Shown here piece by piece: positions 8,257-18,741 of a stretch of DNA of 64,000 nucleotides. Made by a program: the position numbers and the translations under genes. This DNA is from Betaproteobacteria bacterium (GTDB lineage Bacteria > Pseudomonadota > Gammaproteobacteria > Burkholderiales > Casimicrobiaceae), in NCBI GenBank assembly GCA_013298765.1, contig JAAFJA010000005.1, positions 1-64,000 of the forward strand. The letters run 5' to 3'. How positions within the stretch are numbered: position 1 is the first letter of the stretch; each line of letters starts with the position of its first letter. Below the pieces are notes generated by a model. It saw only the letters and a list, made by a program, of their open reading frames with translations, did not search any database and was not told the DNA's origin.

Positions 8257-10248
8257 TTAAACCAGTGCTTTTGCTCGGGCGACGACGTGATCGACGGTAA
8301 AGCCAAAGTGCTTCATCAATACGCCCGCAGGTGCCGATTCACCAAACGTTGTCATCCCGATTACATCTGCCTTCGGCGCACTGGCAAGGTATTTCCACCA
8401 TCCATCTGGGCTTCCTGCCTCAATAGCGAGTCGCGGCATGCGCGTTGAAAGCACGGAGCGCTTGTAGTCTTCGGTTTGCGCGTCGAAGCGCTGAGTACAG
8501 GGCATCGACACAACTCGTGCGCGCACGCCCTCAGCAGCAAGCTTTTCTCTCGCCGCGAGGGCGAGACCGATCTCGGAGCCCGTTGCGATCAGCGTAATCT
8601 TCGCATCGTCTGCGTCAGCAAGAACGTAGCCGCCTTTACGAATGAGCGCTTCGTGCGACGCGTCGCGCTCAATCACAGCCAGGTTTTGACGCGATAAGCA
8701 GAGCATCGTTGGCCCATCGTTTCGCTCAATGCCGCTTGCGTACGCCACCGCACTCTCAAGCGCGTCGGCCGGACGCCACACATCGAGATTGGGAATCAAT
8801 CGGAGCGAAGCGACATGCTCTACCGGCTGATGGGTTGGGCCGTCTTCGCCGACGCCGATTGAGTCATGCGTGAAGATATAGAGCACACGCTGTTTCATGA
8901 GCGCTGCCATGCGAATCGCGTTTCTCGCGTAGTCGCTGAACACGAGGAACGTGCCCACGTAGGGGATCACACCGCCATGCAATGCCATGCCGTTGGCAAT
9001 GGCACACATGCCGAACTCGCGCACGCCGTAGCCAATGTGCTGACCTGAGCCGTCCGATTTCACCGGCGTTGAACTCTTGTAGTTAGTGAGGTTCGAGCCC
9101 GTGAGATCCGCCGAGCCGCCAACCATTTCAGGCAGCGCGGGGCCAAAAACCTCTAGCGCGTTTTGCGCCGCCTTTCGAGTTGCGACTTCCTTATCGTTGG
9201 TGATAGCTGCATCGAGCGCTTTTTTAAGTACTTCGGCATAGTTGGCCGGGAGTTCACCGCGAAGACGACGCTTAAGCTCTTCAGGCGCAGAAGCAAATTT
9301 TTGGTTCCACTCAGCTTCCAACGCTGCACCAATTTGCTTGGCATTGAGGGTGTCGTAAGCTTCCTGCGGCATCTGGAAGGGCGGCAGCGTCCAACCAATC
9401 GCCTTGCGTGTCGCCTCAATTTCTTCGCCCATCACCGCAGTGCCATGCGCGTCCGCTGTGGAGTGCTTGTTCGGCGAACCTTTACCGATGGTGGTTTTGC
9501 AAATGATTAACGTAGGCCTTGCCGCTTCTGCCTTAGCAGCGACGATCGCGGCATCAACCGCGTCGATCGAATGCCCATCCACTGGGCCAATCACATTCCA
9601 GCCGTACGCTTCAAAACGCTTTTTCGTATCGTCCCTAAACCAACCCTCGACCTTTCCATCAATGGAGATGCCGTTGTCGTCGTAAAACGCGATGAGCTTG
9701 TTCAAGCCGAGCACCCCCGCGAGCGAACAAGCTTCGTGAGACACACCTTCCATCATGCAGCCGTCGCCGAGGAATACGTACGTGCGGTGATTGATCACAT
9801 CACCAAACTGCTTCGCGAGCATCTTTTCCGCGAGCGCCATGCCGACGGCGTTGGCGATGCCTTGCCCAAGTGGCCCGGTGGTGGTTTCGATACCGGGAGT
9901 GATGCCAACTTCCGGATGCCCAGGCGTTTTGCTGTGCAGTTGTCGGAAATTTTCAATCTCCGACATCGGCAGGTCGTAACCACTCAAATGCAGCAGCGCA
10001 TAGGGCAGCATCGAACCATGCCCGTTCGACACCACAAAGCGATCCCGGTTCGGCCAATGCGGATTAGCAGGGTTATGGCGAAGGTGCGGCCCGCTCGGCG
10101 AATTTGTACGCCACAGCGCGACTGCGATTTCCGCCATCCCCATCGGCATGCCCTGATGGCCGGACTTACATTTCGCGACCGCATCGACGGCCAAAATTCG
10201 GATCGCGTTTGCCGCGACTTGTTGCTGAGTGGAATCGTTAAGAGGCAT
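8257..10248 (-). CDS. tkt: transketolase
   Basis: 663 residues, full length. N-terminal [13 protein letters not shown], the thiamine diphosphate motif starting [13 protein letters not shown] near residue 155 and ending at the N of [18 protein letters not shown] near 465 (transketolase signature) and a C-terminal transketolase domain ending near LMKHFGFT. It moves two-carbon units between sugar phosphates in the pentose phosphate and, if present, Calvin pathways. First gene of the minus-strand run tkt, gap, GNAT, bioY, pgk, GNAT. Confidence 0.98.
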   Translation of the reverse strand: MPLNDSTQQQVAANAIRILAVDAVAKCKSGHQGMPMGMAEIAVALWRTNSPSGPHLRHNPANPHWPNRDRFVVSNGHGSMLPYALLHLSGYDLPMSEIENFRQLHSKTPGHPEVGITPGIETTTGPLGQGIANAVGMALAEKMLAKQFGDVINHRTYVFLGDGCMMEGVSHEACSLAGVLGLNKLIAFYDDNGISIDGKVEGWFRDDTKKRFEAYGWNVIGPVDGHSIDAVDAAIVAAKAEAARPTLIICKTTIGKGSPNKHSTADAHGTAVMGEEIEATRKAIGWTLPPFQMPQEAYDTLNAKQIGAALEAEWNQKFASAPEELKRRLRGELPANYAEVLKKALDAAITNDKEVATRKAAQNALEVFGPALPEMVGGSADLTGSNLTNYKSSTPVKSDGSGQHIGYGVREFGMCAIANGMALHGGVIPYVGTFLVFSDYARNAIRMAALMKQRVLYIFTHDSIGVGEDGPTHQPVEHVASLRLIPNLDVWRPADALESAVAYASGIERNDGPTMLCLSRQNLAVIERDASHEALIRKGGYVLADADDAKITLIATGSEIGLALAAREKLAAEGVRARVVSMPCTQRFDAQTEDYKRSVLSTRMPRLAIEAGSPDGWWKYLASAPKADVIGMTTFGESAPAGVLMKHFGFTVDHVVARAKALV

Positions 10249-10566
10249 GGGCTAGACGTTAGATGACGTAGGTACAGGTAGCCGAGACGCCGATGCGTTC
10301 GCAACCGTTAGCCCTAAATTATCGCCGAGCGTGCGCCCATTGACCGGATTGAATCGCGCGGCGAAGACGGCGAACCCACGCCGTTGGTAACACTAAAAAA
10401 TTCGCCTGAATGCTTAAATACAGCGGCACTATGCGATAGTAAAACATAGAGTCTATAAACGATAAAAACGCTTATTGGCCCATTTAAACCGGCATTTGAC
10501 GTGTCAAGCTGATAAGTAAAAGCTTCGACAAGCTACGGTCTCGCGCCACGCCCCAGACGCTCGACG
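10249..10566. other. intergenic region upstream of tkt
   Basis: 318 bp without a gene. The part 10380-10500 is AT-rich and is the likely tkt promoter region; on the minus strand TTGACA occurs at 10507-10502, but the best AT-rich hexamer after it (TAAATG) is at a short 15-bp spacing, so I do not call a promoter. GGGCTAGA (10249-10256) and GTTAGCCC (10307-10314) resemble the arms of the dispersed inverted-repeat family but are 50 bp apart rather than 40. Confidence 0.4.
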
Positions 10567-10959
10567 CTACATCTGTGCCCAAGGCAAACCCTCGTGTCGC
10601 CAGCCGTTTTTGTTTCCGCGATGGAAATGTTCGTCGAGATCACCTTCAAAGCCGTGAACGACGTTGTAAACATCCGTAAAACCCGCGTCTTCGAGCACTT
10701 TTCCCGCGTCGATGGAGCGGCGGCCACTTCGACAAATCAGCACGACTGGCCGCGACTTCACGCCTGCGACCAACGCCTTCACGTGCGCCACGAACTCGGG
10801 TTGAACGTCCCAGTCTGGCGGCTCCTGCCATGCCACATGCTCGGCACCCACCGGGTGACCCACGTAAAAGAACTCGATTTCAGAGCGCACATCCACAAAT
10901 ACTGCGTCGGTATTGGTCTTCAGAAACTCAGCAGTTTCGCTTGGGGTGAGATGCTTCAT
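10567..10959 (-). CDS. single-domain rhodanese-like protein
   Basis: 130 residues. Rhodanese fold with FVDVRSEIEFFYVGHPVGA near residue 20 and active-site loop VVLICRSGRRSIDAG near residue 70, with Cys as the sulfur carrier in a CRSGRRS loop. Likely a cytosolic persulfide-handling sulfurtransferase; no substrate or partner can be read from the context. ATG 10959 gives a typical single-domain length. It is upstream of tkt on the same strand but separated by over 300 bp. Confidence 0.88.
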   Translation of the reverse strand: MKHLTPSETAEFLKTNTDAVFVDVRSEIEFFYVGHPVGAEHVAWQEPPDWDVQPEFVAHVKALVAGVKSRPVVLICRSGRRSIDAGKVLEDAGFTDVYNVVHGFEGDLDEHFHRGNKNGWRHEGLPWAQM

Positions 10960-11109
10960 AGGAGTAGGTGGCAGAAGAGATATGGCTGACGGATGCGCCG
11001 CCTGCGCGTTGCCAGCTTACCTGCGCATCGCTCAACGCCATCTATCAGTATTGGAATACACAAATGCCGAGCGGTGAAAGCGCTTTCGATCGCACGTAGC
11101 GCAAGGCGC

Positions 11110-12417
11110 TCACGCCTCGGCGAAGCGAATACACCCCTTGCCCGCGCGTTTCGCCGAATACATCGCCGCGTCCGCCTGTCGGATCAAGTCCACAGCAAGA
11201 TTTGAAAGCGGCGGATGCATTGCAATTCCAATTGACGCGCCAATCGGCGCAGCGCCAGTGCTCAACGCGATTGGCGGCGCAAGTACCGTCAGTACTCGCT
11301 CTGCAACCAGGGCGGCGGTTTCTGCGCCGACATCGGTATCGAGAAGAATTACGAATTCGTCGCCACCGAGTCGTGCAACGAAATCGCTACTACGAGCGAT
11401 TGCTTTTAGCCGAATCGCCACTTCACGCAACACCTCGTCGCCCGCCGAATGCCCGTGTACATCGTTGACTTGTTTGAAACCATCGAGATCGATAAAAAGT
11501 ACGGCGACCGCTTCGCCCGTTCGCTCCGCTCGTGCAATCGCCTGCACGAGACGCTCCGTCAGCGCGCGGCGATTGCCCAAGCCTGTCAACACATCATGAG
11601 TGGCGAAATGCAGAAGCTGTTGCGCGGCCTCGACGCGTGAAGAGACATCTTGAACGAGCGACATGATGGAGATAACGCCGCCACTGCGTGCCGTGATCGC
11701 GGAATTGAACCAATCGCAATGCACCAAGTGTCCATTGCGATGCCGCAGAGACGACTCGATGCGGTTTCTAGTTTCTTCCTCGGTTTGAAGTCGACGAAAC
11801 GAATCGGCGAATGCACCGTCTCTATCCTCAATGCCAAGTGCGTCGATGAGCGGCTTGTTAATGAGTTCCGAAGGTTCATACCCGAACATCACTACGGCTC
11901 GCGATGAGCAATGCGTGATGTTGAGCCCTTCATCTAGCTCAAGCACGGTCAGCGGACTGTTTTCCATGTGCGAATTGACACGCTCGTTGGCGATGCGCAG
12001 TGCCTCCGCCGAGAGCTTGAGATCATGCACTCGCATTGCGCAATGGATGACACCAATCACCTCATCCTGTTCATTGCGCCAAGGGAAGAGCGAAACGGTG
12101 AACCAAATACCGTCGCTCCCTACGACTTGCGTGCTGCGATCGTAGCGGACATGTTCGCCCGCAAATGCGCGCTGTAAATGTGGCAAGAAGGATTGCACAT
12201 GTTCAGGCTTGTAGATATCGCGAAGCGATTTTCCGATGAGCGACTCTGGTGTCGTTTCGAATGATTTTGCGAAGCTTGAGTTGACGTACCGAAGCCGAAG
12301 ATCCGTGTCAATGACGGAAGCGCTCGCGCCGAATGAGTGATCAAGTGCGAAGCGTAAAACCTCCATCGGCAACGAATGCTCAATGGGCGGCGGCTTCGAG
12401 ATCGAAAATTTCTCCAT
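11110..12417 (-). CDS. PAS-PAS-GGDEF diguanylate cyclase
   Basis: 435 residues from ATG 12417; the in-frame extension to 12537 is a poor N-terminus. Two PAS domains (about residues 25-140 and 150-265; the first with TPESLIGKSLRDIYKPEH), followed by a GGDEF domain from about 275 with FIDLDGFKQVNDVHGHSAGD and the intact catalytic motif VARLGGDEFVILL. It should make cyclic-di-GMP, with the PAS domains sensing an unknown signal. No EAL domain, membrane segment or signal peptide is seen. Divergent from the FAD oxidase with about 110 bp between starts. The RxxD inhibitory site is not obvious before GGDEF. Confidence 0.92.
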   Translation of the reverse strand: MEKFSISKPPPIEHSLPMEVLRFALDHSFGASASVIDTDLRLRYVNSSFAKSFETTPESLIGKSLRDIYKPEHVQSFLPHLQRAFAGEHVRYDRSTQVVGSDGIWFTVSLFPWRNEQDEVIGVIHCAMRVHDLKLSAEALRIANERVNSHMENSPLTVLELDEGLNITHCSSRAVVMFGYEPSELINKPLIDALGIEDRDGAFADSFRRLQTEEETRNRIESSLRHRNGHLVHCDWFNSAITARSGGVISIMSLVQDVSSRVEAAQQLLHFATHDVLTGLGNRRALTERLVQAIARAERTGEAVAVLFIDLDGFKQVNDVHGHSAGDEVLREVAIRLKAIARSSDFVARLGGDEFVILLDTDVGAETAALVAERVLTVLAPPIALSTGAAPIGASIGIAMHPPLSNLAVDLIRQADAAMYSAKRAGKGCIRFAEA

Positions 12418-12526
12418 CGGAAACGCCCGCGTTCGCGGCAAACCCCTTATCGCAAAAGTAGTGGCTTTTCTGGCATTTACGTACCTACAATCGATTTTGT
12501 CGAAAAACCAAGGCGGGAAGCAAGCA

Positions 12527-14152
12527 ATGGCACACAATTACTCGAAGAAGCGGGAGTTGGATCGACTACGTTTTGCAACATGGGACAAGCGCCCCGACAG
12601 CGATTTCGCGAAATTTGGACTGACCCGCGATCAGGTAAAGCATGCGCAACTCGGGCTGCAGGGCTGGATTGTGATGCCGGGTGACCCGGACTACGACACT
12701 GACCGCAAGCTTTTCAACCCGGTGTTCAACGCATTCCCGTCAATGATCGTCTATTGCGTTGTCGAAAGCGATGTCGCGGTTGCTTTGCAGTTGGGGCAAG
12801 AGGGCGGTGCGCCGTTTACCGTGCGCTCTGGCGGGCATTGCACCGCTGGGTTCTCTGCGGGCGCCGGCGTGCTGATCGACGTCAGCAACCTCAACTCTAT
12901 CGCCGTCCATCCGCAAATGCCGGAGGCCACGGTTGGCTGTGGCGTCACCTTCGGCAAGTTCCGCGCGGCGCTCAAACCCTATGGCCTACATGTACCGGGT
13001 GGTGAGTGCGACGACGTGTGCATTGGCGGCTATATGCAAGGCGGCGGATACGGATTTACATCGGTCACGTTTGGCATGAACTGCGACAACGTGAACTCGA
13101 TCCGAGTCATGTTGTGGGACGGTACGATTGTCACTGCATCGGCGCGCCAGAACGCTGATTTATGGTGGGCAATGCGCGGCGGTACGGGCGGCAATTTTGC
13201 AGTGCTGTTGTCTGTGAGCTACAAGCTCCGCCCGCTGGGCGACGTATTCGGTTGGGCAGTGATTTGGCCTCTCTCCACCAACGAAGATATGGCAAGTGCA
13301 ACTTACGCGCTCATGTTGTTGCAGTCGCAATTCATGAGAACCGCGCCCTCGGCAAATCTCAACATTCAGGTGTCACTCTGCTATCAGCCAGGCATCCAGG
13401 GCGGCCTGCCGTATTCGCCGATGTATCCCTTCTTGATGGTGCGTGGCATCTGGGTGGGTGACGCAGCTGACGGCATGAACGCGATTCAACCTCTGATCGA
13501 CGCGCCGGGCGCAACGCTACAGTGGGTGAATGAAACTGATTTCGATACGCTCAATGATGCACTGCTCAATGTGCCGTACGGAATGCCCTGTTTTCCACCC
13601 AATACCCCGATGCCGTTTGAAGACAAAGCCTCTCGCATCGTGTCACGTGATTGGACCGAAGCCGATTGGTTATCGCTTTTGCAGTATTTTGTTTCCACGC
13701 CAAACCCGTATTCATATTTCTACATGGAGTTCTATGGCGGAGCGATCAATGCTTATCCGCTCGAAGGAAGCGCATTCATTCATCGCGATGCGGTGTTTAA
13801 CGCGGTGCTCGACGTGTTCTGGTGGGACGATGCGGGGCAAGCGCCCGCGCAGGATTTCCTTGAAGGCTGGATTAACCTGATGGAGCCGCTTTATAACGGG
13901 CACGTCTATCAAAACTACCCGCGCCTCAATGACCCCGACTACGCCTTCAAATACTGGGGCGATGCCCAAGAGCAACTTTGGCAGATCAAACAAAAGTACG
14001 ATCCGAACAACGTGTTCACGTTCGCGCAAGCGGTGACTGCACCTGCGGTAGCTACAGCAGCCAAAGCTAGAGAGTCCCGATTTAAATTGGCGGTCAATGC
14101 AATTAGTGAAGAAATCGTTATTGACGCAAAAGTCGTTCGACGCCCGCTTTAA
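12527..14152 (+). CDS. FAD-linked (BBE-like) oxidase
   Basis: 541 residues from ATG 12527 after GGCGGGAAG; an upstream extension to 12383 is rejected. It has an FAD_binding_4 domain with FTVRSGGHCTAGFSAGAG and GGECDDVCIGGYMQGGGYG near residue 150, then a substrate domain, and a C-terminal BBE segment with YWGDAQEQLWQIKQKYDPNNVF. In berberine-bridge-type enzymes a His in the SGGH motif and a Cys in the GxC motif tether FAD twice; both residues are present, so bicovalent FAD is likely (inference). No signal peptide. Substrate unknown; sugars, alcohols and alkaloid-like compounds are used by relatives. Confidence 0.85.
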   Translation: MAHNYSKKRELDRLRFATWDKRPDSDFAKFGLTRDQVKHAQLGLQGWIVMPGDPDYDTDRKLFNPVFNAFPSMIVYCVVESDVAVALQLGQEGGAPFTVRSGGHCTAGFSAGAGVLIDVSNLNSIAVHPQMPEATVGCGVTFGKFRAALKPYGLHVPGGECDDVCIGGYMQGGGYGFTSVTFGMNCDNVNSIRVMLWDGTIVTASARQNADLWWAMRGGTGGNFAVLLSVSYKLRPLGDVFGWAVIWPLSTNEDMASATYALMLLQSQFMRTAPSANLNIQVSLCYQPGIQGGLPYSPMYPFLMVRGIWVGDAADGMNAIQPLIDAPGATLQWVNETDFDTLNDALLNVPYGMPCFPPNTPMPFEDKASRIVSRDWTEADWLSLLQYFVSTPNPYSYFYMEFYGGAINAYPLEGSAFIHRDAVFNAVLDVFWWDDAGQAPAQDFLEGWINLMEPLYNGHVYQNYPRLNDPDYAFKYWGDAQEQLWQIKQKYDPNNVFTFAQAVTAPAVATAAKARESRFKLAVNAISEEIVIDAKVVRRPL

Positions 14153-14332
14153 TATGGGTTAGTAGGAATTGCAGAACGGCAGCAGCGCCGCGTACATCTG
14201 CCGCTGCAGCGAGGAGATATAGCGTCGTTGCGCGGTCCTGCCGCGAGTGGAATATTCATATTTCGACTCTGAGCTGAGCGAAGTCGCGGTGAATGCGAAA
14301 ATTGCGGGTTCACATTTATCGAATCGTTCTCC
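14153..14332. other. intergenic leader before metH
   Basis: 180 bp before the split methionine synthase. I looked for an S-adenosylhomocysteine or cobalamin riboswitch because these often precede metH; the conserved core of neither is present. Nothing else is recognised. Confidence 0.4.
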
Positions 14333-15349
14333 ATGAATCGCCGCCAACGCATCTCCAGCATCCTTCGAGAACGCATCATGATCCTCGATGGCGGCATGGG
14401 CACGATGGTTCAGCAGTACAAGCTGGACGAGGCCGACTATCGCGGTCATTTGTGTCGCGATCACCGTTGTGATCTCAAAGGCAACAATGATCTTCTCGTG
14501 CTCACCAAGCCCGAGGTGATTCGGCAGATTCAGCGCGAGTATCTCGAAGCAGGCGCAGACATCATCGAGACCGATACGTTCAGCGCAACCTCAATCGGCA
14601 TGGCCGATTACGAGCTAGAGCACATGGTGCGTGCGATGAACAAAGCTGCCGCCAAAATCGCTCGCGAATTGTGCGATGAGTTCTCTTTGAAGACACCCGA
14701 CAAACCGCGCTTTGTTGCAGGTGCGCTCGGGCCCATGAGTCGCACCGCGAGCATCTCGCCCGATGTGAACGATGCCTCGAAGCGAAATGTCACCTTCGAT
14801 CAGCTGCACGCAGCCTACCGAGAACAAATCCTTGCGCTCATCGAAGGCGGCGTTGATTTGATTTTGATCGAAACGATTTTCGACACGCTAAACGCGAAGG
14901 CCGCAATCTATGCGTATCTCGAATTATTCGAGAATGATCCTGACCCGCTCCCACTGATGATTTCGGGCACGATCACCGATGCTTCCGGACGCACTTTGTC
15001 GGGCCAAACCATCGAGGCGTTTTGGAACAGTGTGCGTCATGCGAAGCCGCTCTCCGTAGGCGTGAACTGCGCGCTTGGCGCCGTCGCAATGCGTCCCCAC
15101 GTGGAGGCGCTCGCCAAGGTTGCGCCAGAGACGTTTGTAAGTGTGTATCCCAATGCAGGCTTGCCGAATCCGCTGTCCGACACGGGCTACGATGAAACGC
15201 CAGCGATGACCTCGGGGTTCCTTAAAGAGTTCGCGCAAAGTGGACTCGTCAACATTGTTGGCGGATGTTGCGGCACGACGCCGGGTCACATCAAAGCAAT
15301 TGCTGAATCGGTAGCGAAGGTTATGCCACGCGCCGTCGTACAGGTTTGA
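14333..15349 (+). CDS. metH: cobalamin-dependent methionine synthase, homocysteine-binding part (MetH N-terminal)
   Basis: 338 residues corresponding to the first module of Met[20 protein letters not shown] near residue 20 begins the barrel, and the zinc ligands are in VGVNCALGA and [11 protein letters not shown] near residue 312. It binds and activates homocysteine. The protein ends where full-length MetH enters its folate domain, and the remaining three modules are the next gene. The stop (15347-15349) is followed within 10 bp by the next start, so the halves are almost certainly translated together. Split MetH is known in several Burkholderiales, so this is a stable arrangement rather than a broken gene. 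Confidence 0.95.
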   Translation: MNRRQRISSILRERIMILDGGMGTMVQQYKLDEADYRGHLCRDHRCDLKGNNDLLVLTKPEVIRQIQREYLEAGADIIETDTFSATSIGMADYELEHMVRAMNKAAAKIARELCDEFSLKTPDKPRFVAGALGPMSRTASISPDVNDASKRNVTFDQLHAAYREQILALIEGGVDLILIETIFDTLNAKAAIYAYLELFENDPDPLPLMISGTITDASGRTLSGQTIEAFWNSVRHAKPLSVGVNCALGAVAMRPHVEALAKVAPETFVSVYPNAGLPNPLSDTGYDETPAMTSGFLKEFAQSGLVNIVGGCCGTTPGHIKAIAESVAKVMPRAVVQV

Positions 15350-15355
15350 TTGGTC

Positions 15356-18076
15356 ATGAATAACCACCACACTATGCGGCTTTCGGGGCTTGAGCCGCTC
15401 GAGATCGGCCCAGATTCACTGTTTGTAAACGTGGGTGAGCGCACCAACGTCACCGGGTCACGTGCGTTTGCGAAGCTCATCTTGAATGATGACTACGTGA
15501 GTGCGGTTGAAGTTGCGCGTCAGCAAGTGGCAAGCGGTGCGCAAATTATCGATGTGAACATGGATGAGGCCATGCTCGACAGCAAAGCGGCTATGGTGAA
15601 GTTTTTGAACATCATCGCCACCGAGCCTGACATTGCACGCGTGCCGATCATGATCGATTCCTCCAAGTGGGAGGTCATCGAGGCAGGATTGAAGTGCGTG
15701 CAAGGCAAATGCGTCGTGAACTCCATTTCGCTCAAAGAAGGCGAAGCGCCGTTCTTGGAGCAAGCGCGTAAGTTGAAGCGCTATGGCGCTGCGACCGTGG
15801 TGATGGCGTTTGATGAGAAGGGCCAAGCCGATACCTACCAGCGAAAGATCGAGATTTGCGAGCGAGCCTATAAGCTGTTGGTCGAGAAAGTCGGCTTTGA
15901 TCCCGCAGACATCATCTTCGATCCCAACGTATTCGCGTTAGCCACTGGCCTCGAAGAGCACAACAACTACGGCGTTGATTTCATCGACGCTGTGCGCTGG
16001 ATCAAACAAAACCTTCCCGGCGCAAAAACATCAGGCGGCATCTCGAATCTGAGTTTCAGCTTCCGCGGCAACGACCATGTGCGCGAAGCGATGCACACCG
16101 TGTTTCTCTATCACGCGATCAAAGCGGGCCTCACGATGGGGATTGTGAACGCGGGCCAAATCGGAATTTATGACGAGATTGATGCCGAGCTTCGTGATCA
16201 CTGCGAGGATGTGATCCTCAATCGTCGTAGTGATTCCACGGAGCGTATGTTGGCGCTTGCGGAGAAAGTCAAAGGCGGTGGCAAAGCGAAGGTGGAAGAT
16301 CTTTCCTGGCGCGAAATGCCTGTCAATGAGCGCTTGAAACATGCGCTGGTGAAGGGCATCAACACCTTCATCGTGGAAGACACCGAAGAGGCGCGTCAAG
16401 GTTTCGCGCGACCGCTGCAAGTGATTGAAGGGCCGCTGATGGACGGCATGAACGTCGTGGGCGATCTCTTCGGACAAGGCAAAATGTTTTTGCCGCAGGT
16501 GGTGAAATCAGCGCGTGTGATGAAGCAAGCAGTGGCCCACCTTGTGCCCTTCATCGAAGAAGAAAAGCGACTGCTCGGCACGGAGGCGAAAACCAAAGGC
16601 AAGATCGTGCTCGCCACGGTGAAGGGCGATGTTCACGACATTGGAAAAAACATCGTGGGCGTTGTGCTCCAGTGCAACAACTATGAAGTGATTGACTTAG
16701 GCGTCATGGTGCCGTGCGAAAAGATTCTCGCTGCTGCGAAGGAATCAAATGCAAACATCATCGGCTTGTCTGGACTGATCACGCCGTCGCTTGAAGAAAT
16801 GGCCTACGTTGCGAAAGAGATGGAGCGTACCGGCTTCAAAGTGCCACTCATGATTGGCGGCGCGACAACATCGCGTATGCACACTGCAGTGAAGATTGCA
16901 CCAAATTATTCTGAGCCTGTTGTTCACGTGGTTGATGCATCGCGCGCGGTGGGCGTGGCGACGAATTTGCTCTCAGAGGATTTGCGCGACAAGTTTGTGC
17001 AAACAACAGCGGACGACTATGCCCTGATTCGGGAGCGCCACGCCAGTAAGAAGTCTGTGCCGATTCTCGAACTTGAGGTGGCGCGCGCGAACCGCTTCAA
17101 AGGTTTCGAAGGCGAATTTGCCAACTACATCCCGCCAGAACCAAAGCATATTGGCGTGCAATATCTACGCGAGTATCCGCTCTCCGCGTTGGTTCCGTAT
17201 ATTGATTGGACGCCTTTTTTCCTCGTTTGGGATCTTGCGGGAAACTATCCAAAGATTCTCGACGACGAAATTGTGGGTGAAGAGGCGAAACGAGTGTTCC
17301 GCGATGGGCAGGCGATGCTTAAACGCATTGTGAGCGAGAAGTGGCTCACAGCGAATGCGGCCTATGGTGTGTTGCCCGCAGCGAGTCGAGGCGACGATAT
17401 CGTGCTCTTTACCGACGAATCGCGCAGCCGTGCCGCCATGAGCTTCCACACGCTGCGCCAGCAAAACGCAAAAGAGAGCGGCCGCCCGAATTTTGCACTT
17501 GCTGATTTTGTTGCGTCAATGGCTCAGACGTCGGAGGAATCGTCGAAGAATCCCGCAAGAGCCGATTACCTTGGGCTATTTGCGGTGACGACGGGCATCG
17601 GTTGCGAGCCGGGCGACGCAAGGCTAAAGGCGTTTGAAAGCGCGGGCGATGATTACAACTCGATCATGTTTAAGGCGCTTGCGGATCGATTGGCTGAAGC
17701 ATTTGCCGAGCATCTGCACGAGCGTGTGCGCAAGGAGTTCTGGGCTTACGGAGCCGATGAGAAGTTGTCGAACGAAGCCCTGATTAAGGAAGCCTATCGC
17801 GGCATTCGTCCAGCGCCCGGTTATCCCGCTTGCCCTGACCATCGGGAAAAGCTGGATATGTTCAGAGTTCTCAATGCCGAATCGATTGGCATGGCGCTTA
17901 CTGAGTCATATGCGATGACGCCAGCGGCTAGTGTGAGCGGCTTCTACTTTTCGCATCCGGCATCGCAATACTTCACCGTCGGCAAAGTCGGCGAAGATCA
18001 ACTGGCGGACTTGGCTAAACGAAGAGGCGAAGACGTAGACACCCAGCGGCGAGCGCTGAGCTCACTGGTTGCGTGA
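15356..18076 (+). CDS. metH: cobalamin-dependent methionine synthase, folate, B12 and activation modules (MetH C-terminal)
   Basis: 906 residues from ATG 15356; a TTG at 15350 is also possible. Order: pterin-binding domain from about residue 15 ([15 protein letters not shown], then DVNMDEAM), B12 cap domain near 310-400, B12-binding domain with [13 protein letters not shown] near 425 (His is the lower axial cobalt ligand), and the AdoMet activation domain ending with [15 protein letters not shown] near 825. It methylates cob(I)alamin from methyl-tetrahydrofolate and delivers the methyl to homocysteine held by the upstream protein. Full activation domain means it can be reactivated by AdoMet plus a flavodoxin-type reductant. 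Confidence 0.96.
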   Translation: MNNHHTMRLSGLEPLEIGPDSLFVNVGERTNVTGSRAFAKLILNDDYVSAVEVARQQVASGAQIIDVNMDEAMLDSKAAMVKFLNIIATEPDIARVPIMIDSSKWEVIEAGLKCVQGKCVVNSISLKEGEAPFLEQARKLKRYGAATVVMAFDEKGQADTYQRKIEICERAYKLLVEKVGFDPADIIFDPNVFALATGLEEHNNYGVDFIDAVRWIKQNLPGAKTSGGISNLSFSFRGNDHVREAMHTVFLYHAIKAGLTMGIVNAGQIGIYDEIDAELRDHCEDVILNRRSDSTERMLALAEKVKGGGKAKVEDLSWREMPVNERLKHALVKGINTFIVEDTEEARQGFARPLQVIEGPLMDGMNVVGDLFGQGKMFLPQVVKSARVMKQAVAHLVPFIEEEKRLLGTEAKTKGKIVLATVKGDVHDIGKNIVGVVLQCNNYEVIDLGVMVPCEKILAAAKESNANIIGLSGLITPSLEEMAYVAKEMERTGFKVPLMIGGATTSRMHTAVKIAPNYSEPVVHVVDASRAVGVATNLLSEDLRDKFVQTTADDYALIRERHASKKSVPILELEVARANRFKGFEGEFANYIPPEPKHIGVQYLREYPLSALVPYIDWTPFFLVWDLAGNYPKILDDEIVGEEAKRVFRDGQAMLKRIVSEKWLTANAAYGVLPAASRGDDIVLFTDESRSRAAMSFHTLRQQNAKESGRPNFALADFVASMAQTSEESSKNPARADYLGLFAVTTGIGCEPGDARLKAFESAGDDYNSIMFKALADRLAEAFAEHLHERVRKEFWAYGADEKLSNEALIKEAYRGIRPAPGYPACPDHREKLDMFRVLNAESIGMALTESYAMTPAASVSGFYFSHPASQYFTVGKVGEDQLADLAKRRGEDVDTQRRALSSLVA

Positions 18077-18440
18077 AGCAAATCGCGCCAACGCGCGTTG
18101 TCTCGGATGCGGGAGCCGCTTGTGCGCTTCGGCAACAGAAAACGAAGCACGCAAAGCATAATAGCTTTTTCCAGTAAGACTCGAATTAATTGGGGCTCAC
18201 TCTCATTTAGCGTGTAATACGATTCTACGTATTTCCGGCTGCTAGCCCAAATTCGCGTGGAGTAACCGCTTGTAAGGCTGCGCAAAACTGCGATGGGTGA
18301 ATAAGCGACGATCCGTGCAAATCAGTGGCAAATGTGGGCGGCGGGATTCCAACGCGGCCTAACTTCGGTTATCTTTGAGGTTGCGCTTGCGAAACGACAC
18401 AATTGTTCTCGCACCCCATGCGCCAGAAAGGAACCCCCCG
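18077..18440. other. gene-free stretch after metH
   Basis: No supported gene. It holds one copy of the dispersed inverted-repeat element (18183-18255). A minus-strand reading at 17998-18285 overlaps the end of metH and is not credible. Confidence 0.5.
18183..18255. repeat. dispersed inverted-repeat element, copy D
   Basis: Left arm CGAATTAATTGGGGCTCAC ends at 18200 and the right arm GCTAGCCCAAATTCG begins at 18241, exactly 40 bases later. The arms extend outward as an imperfect inverted repeat (CGAATT at both ends). It lies 106 bp after the metH stop. See the finding on this family. Confidence 0.7.
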
Positions 18441-18554
18441 ATGAAGACCACGTATTCACGCTCTACCACTGACGCTTTCGGCGCCTACGGCATTGCAGTG
18501 GCGGCGGTCGCATCGGTTCCGGGAAAACGCCTTTCACCAAAGCGCCCGCGCTGA
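18441..18554 (+). CDS. possible 37-residue small protein
   Basis: ATG 18441 follows GAAAGGAACC at ribosome-site distance. The reading gives 37 residues with a polar N-terminus, a short Ala/Gly/Val-rich middle and a basic tail ending KRLSPKRPR. I do not recognise it. The good ribosome site and isolated position in a 660-bp gap support it; its shortness and lack of a family argue against. It could also be a leader peptide for the MFS gene 190 bp downstream. Confidence 0.35.
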   Translation: MKTTYSRSTTDAFGAYGIAVAAVASVPGKRLSPKRPR

Positions 18555-18741
18555 CGAGCCTCCCCGACAACGCTCTCTTTCGCATTTCATGATGCGCATT
18601 TCGCGTTTCCGCTAGCGCTCGCGTCCCCGCCGCTTTTTTGTTTCCACGCCATCGATTGCCTGACTGGGCAGCGATGCGCTTTCTAATTTCGTTGCGTGAT
18701 CGCCGATTCGGCCGCGCGCAGCACATCGACTCTCATACACC

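Noticed and set aside
10249-10314. Sixth copy of the GGGCTAGC element
   Set aside because: Arms are present but spaced by 50 rather than 40 bases, and the left arm overlaps the tkt start; kept only as a note.
14153-14332. Possible SAH or cobalamin riboswitch before metH
   Set aside because: The conserved cores of neither class could be found by eye.
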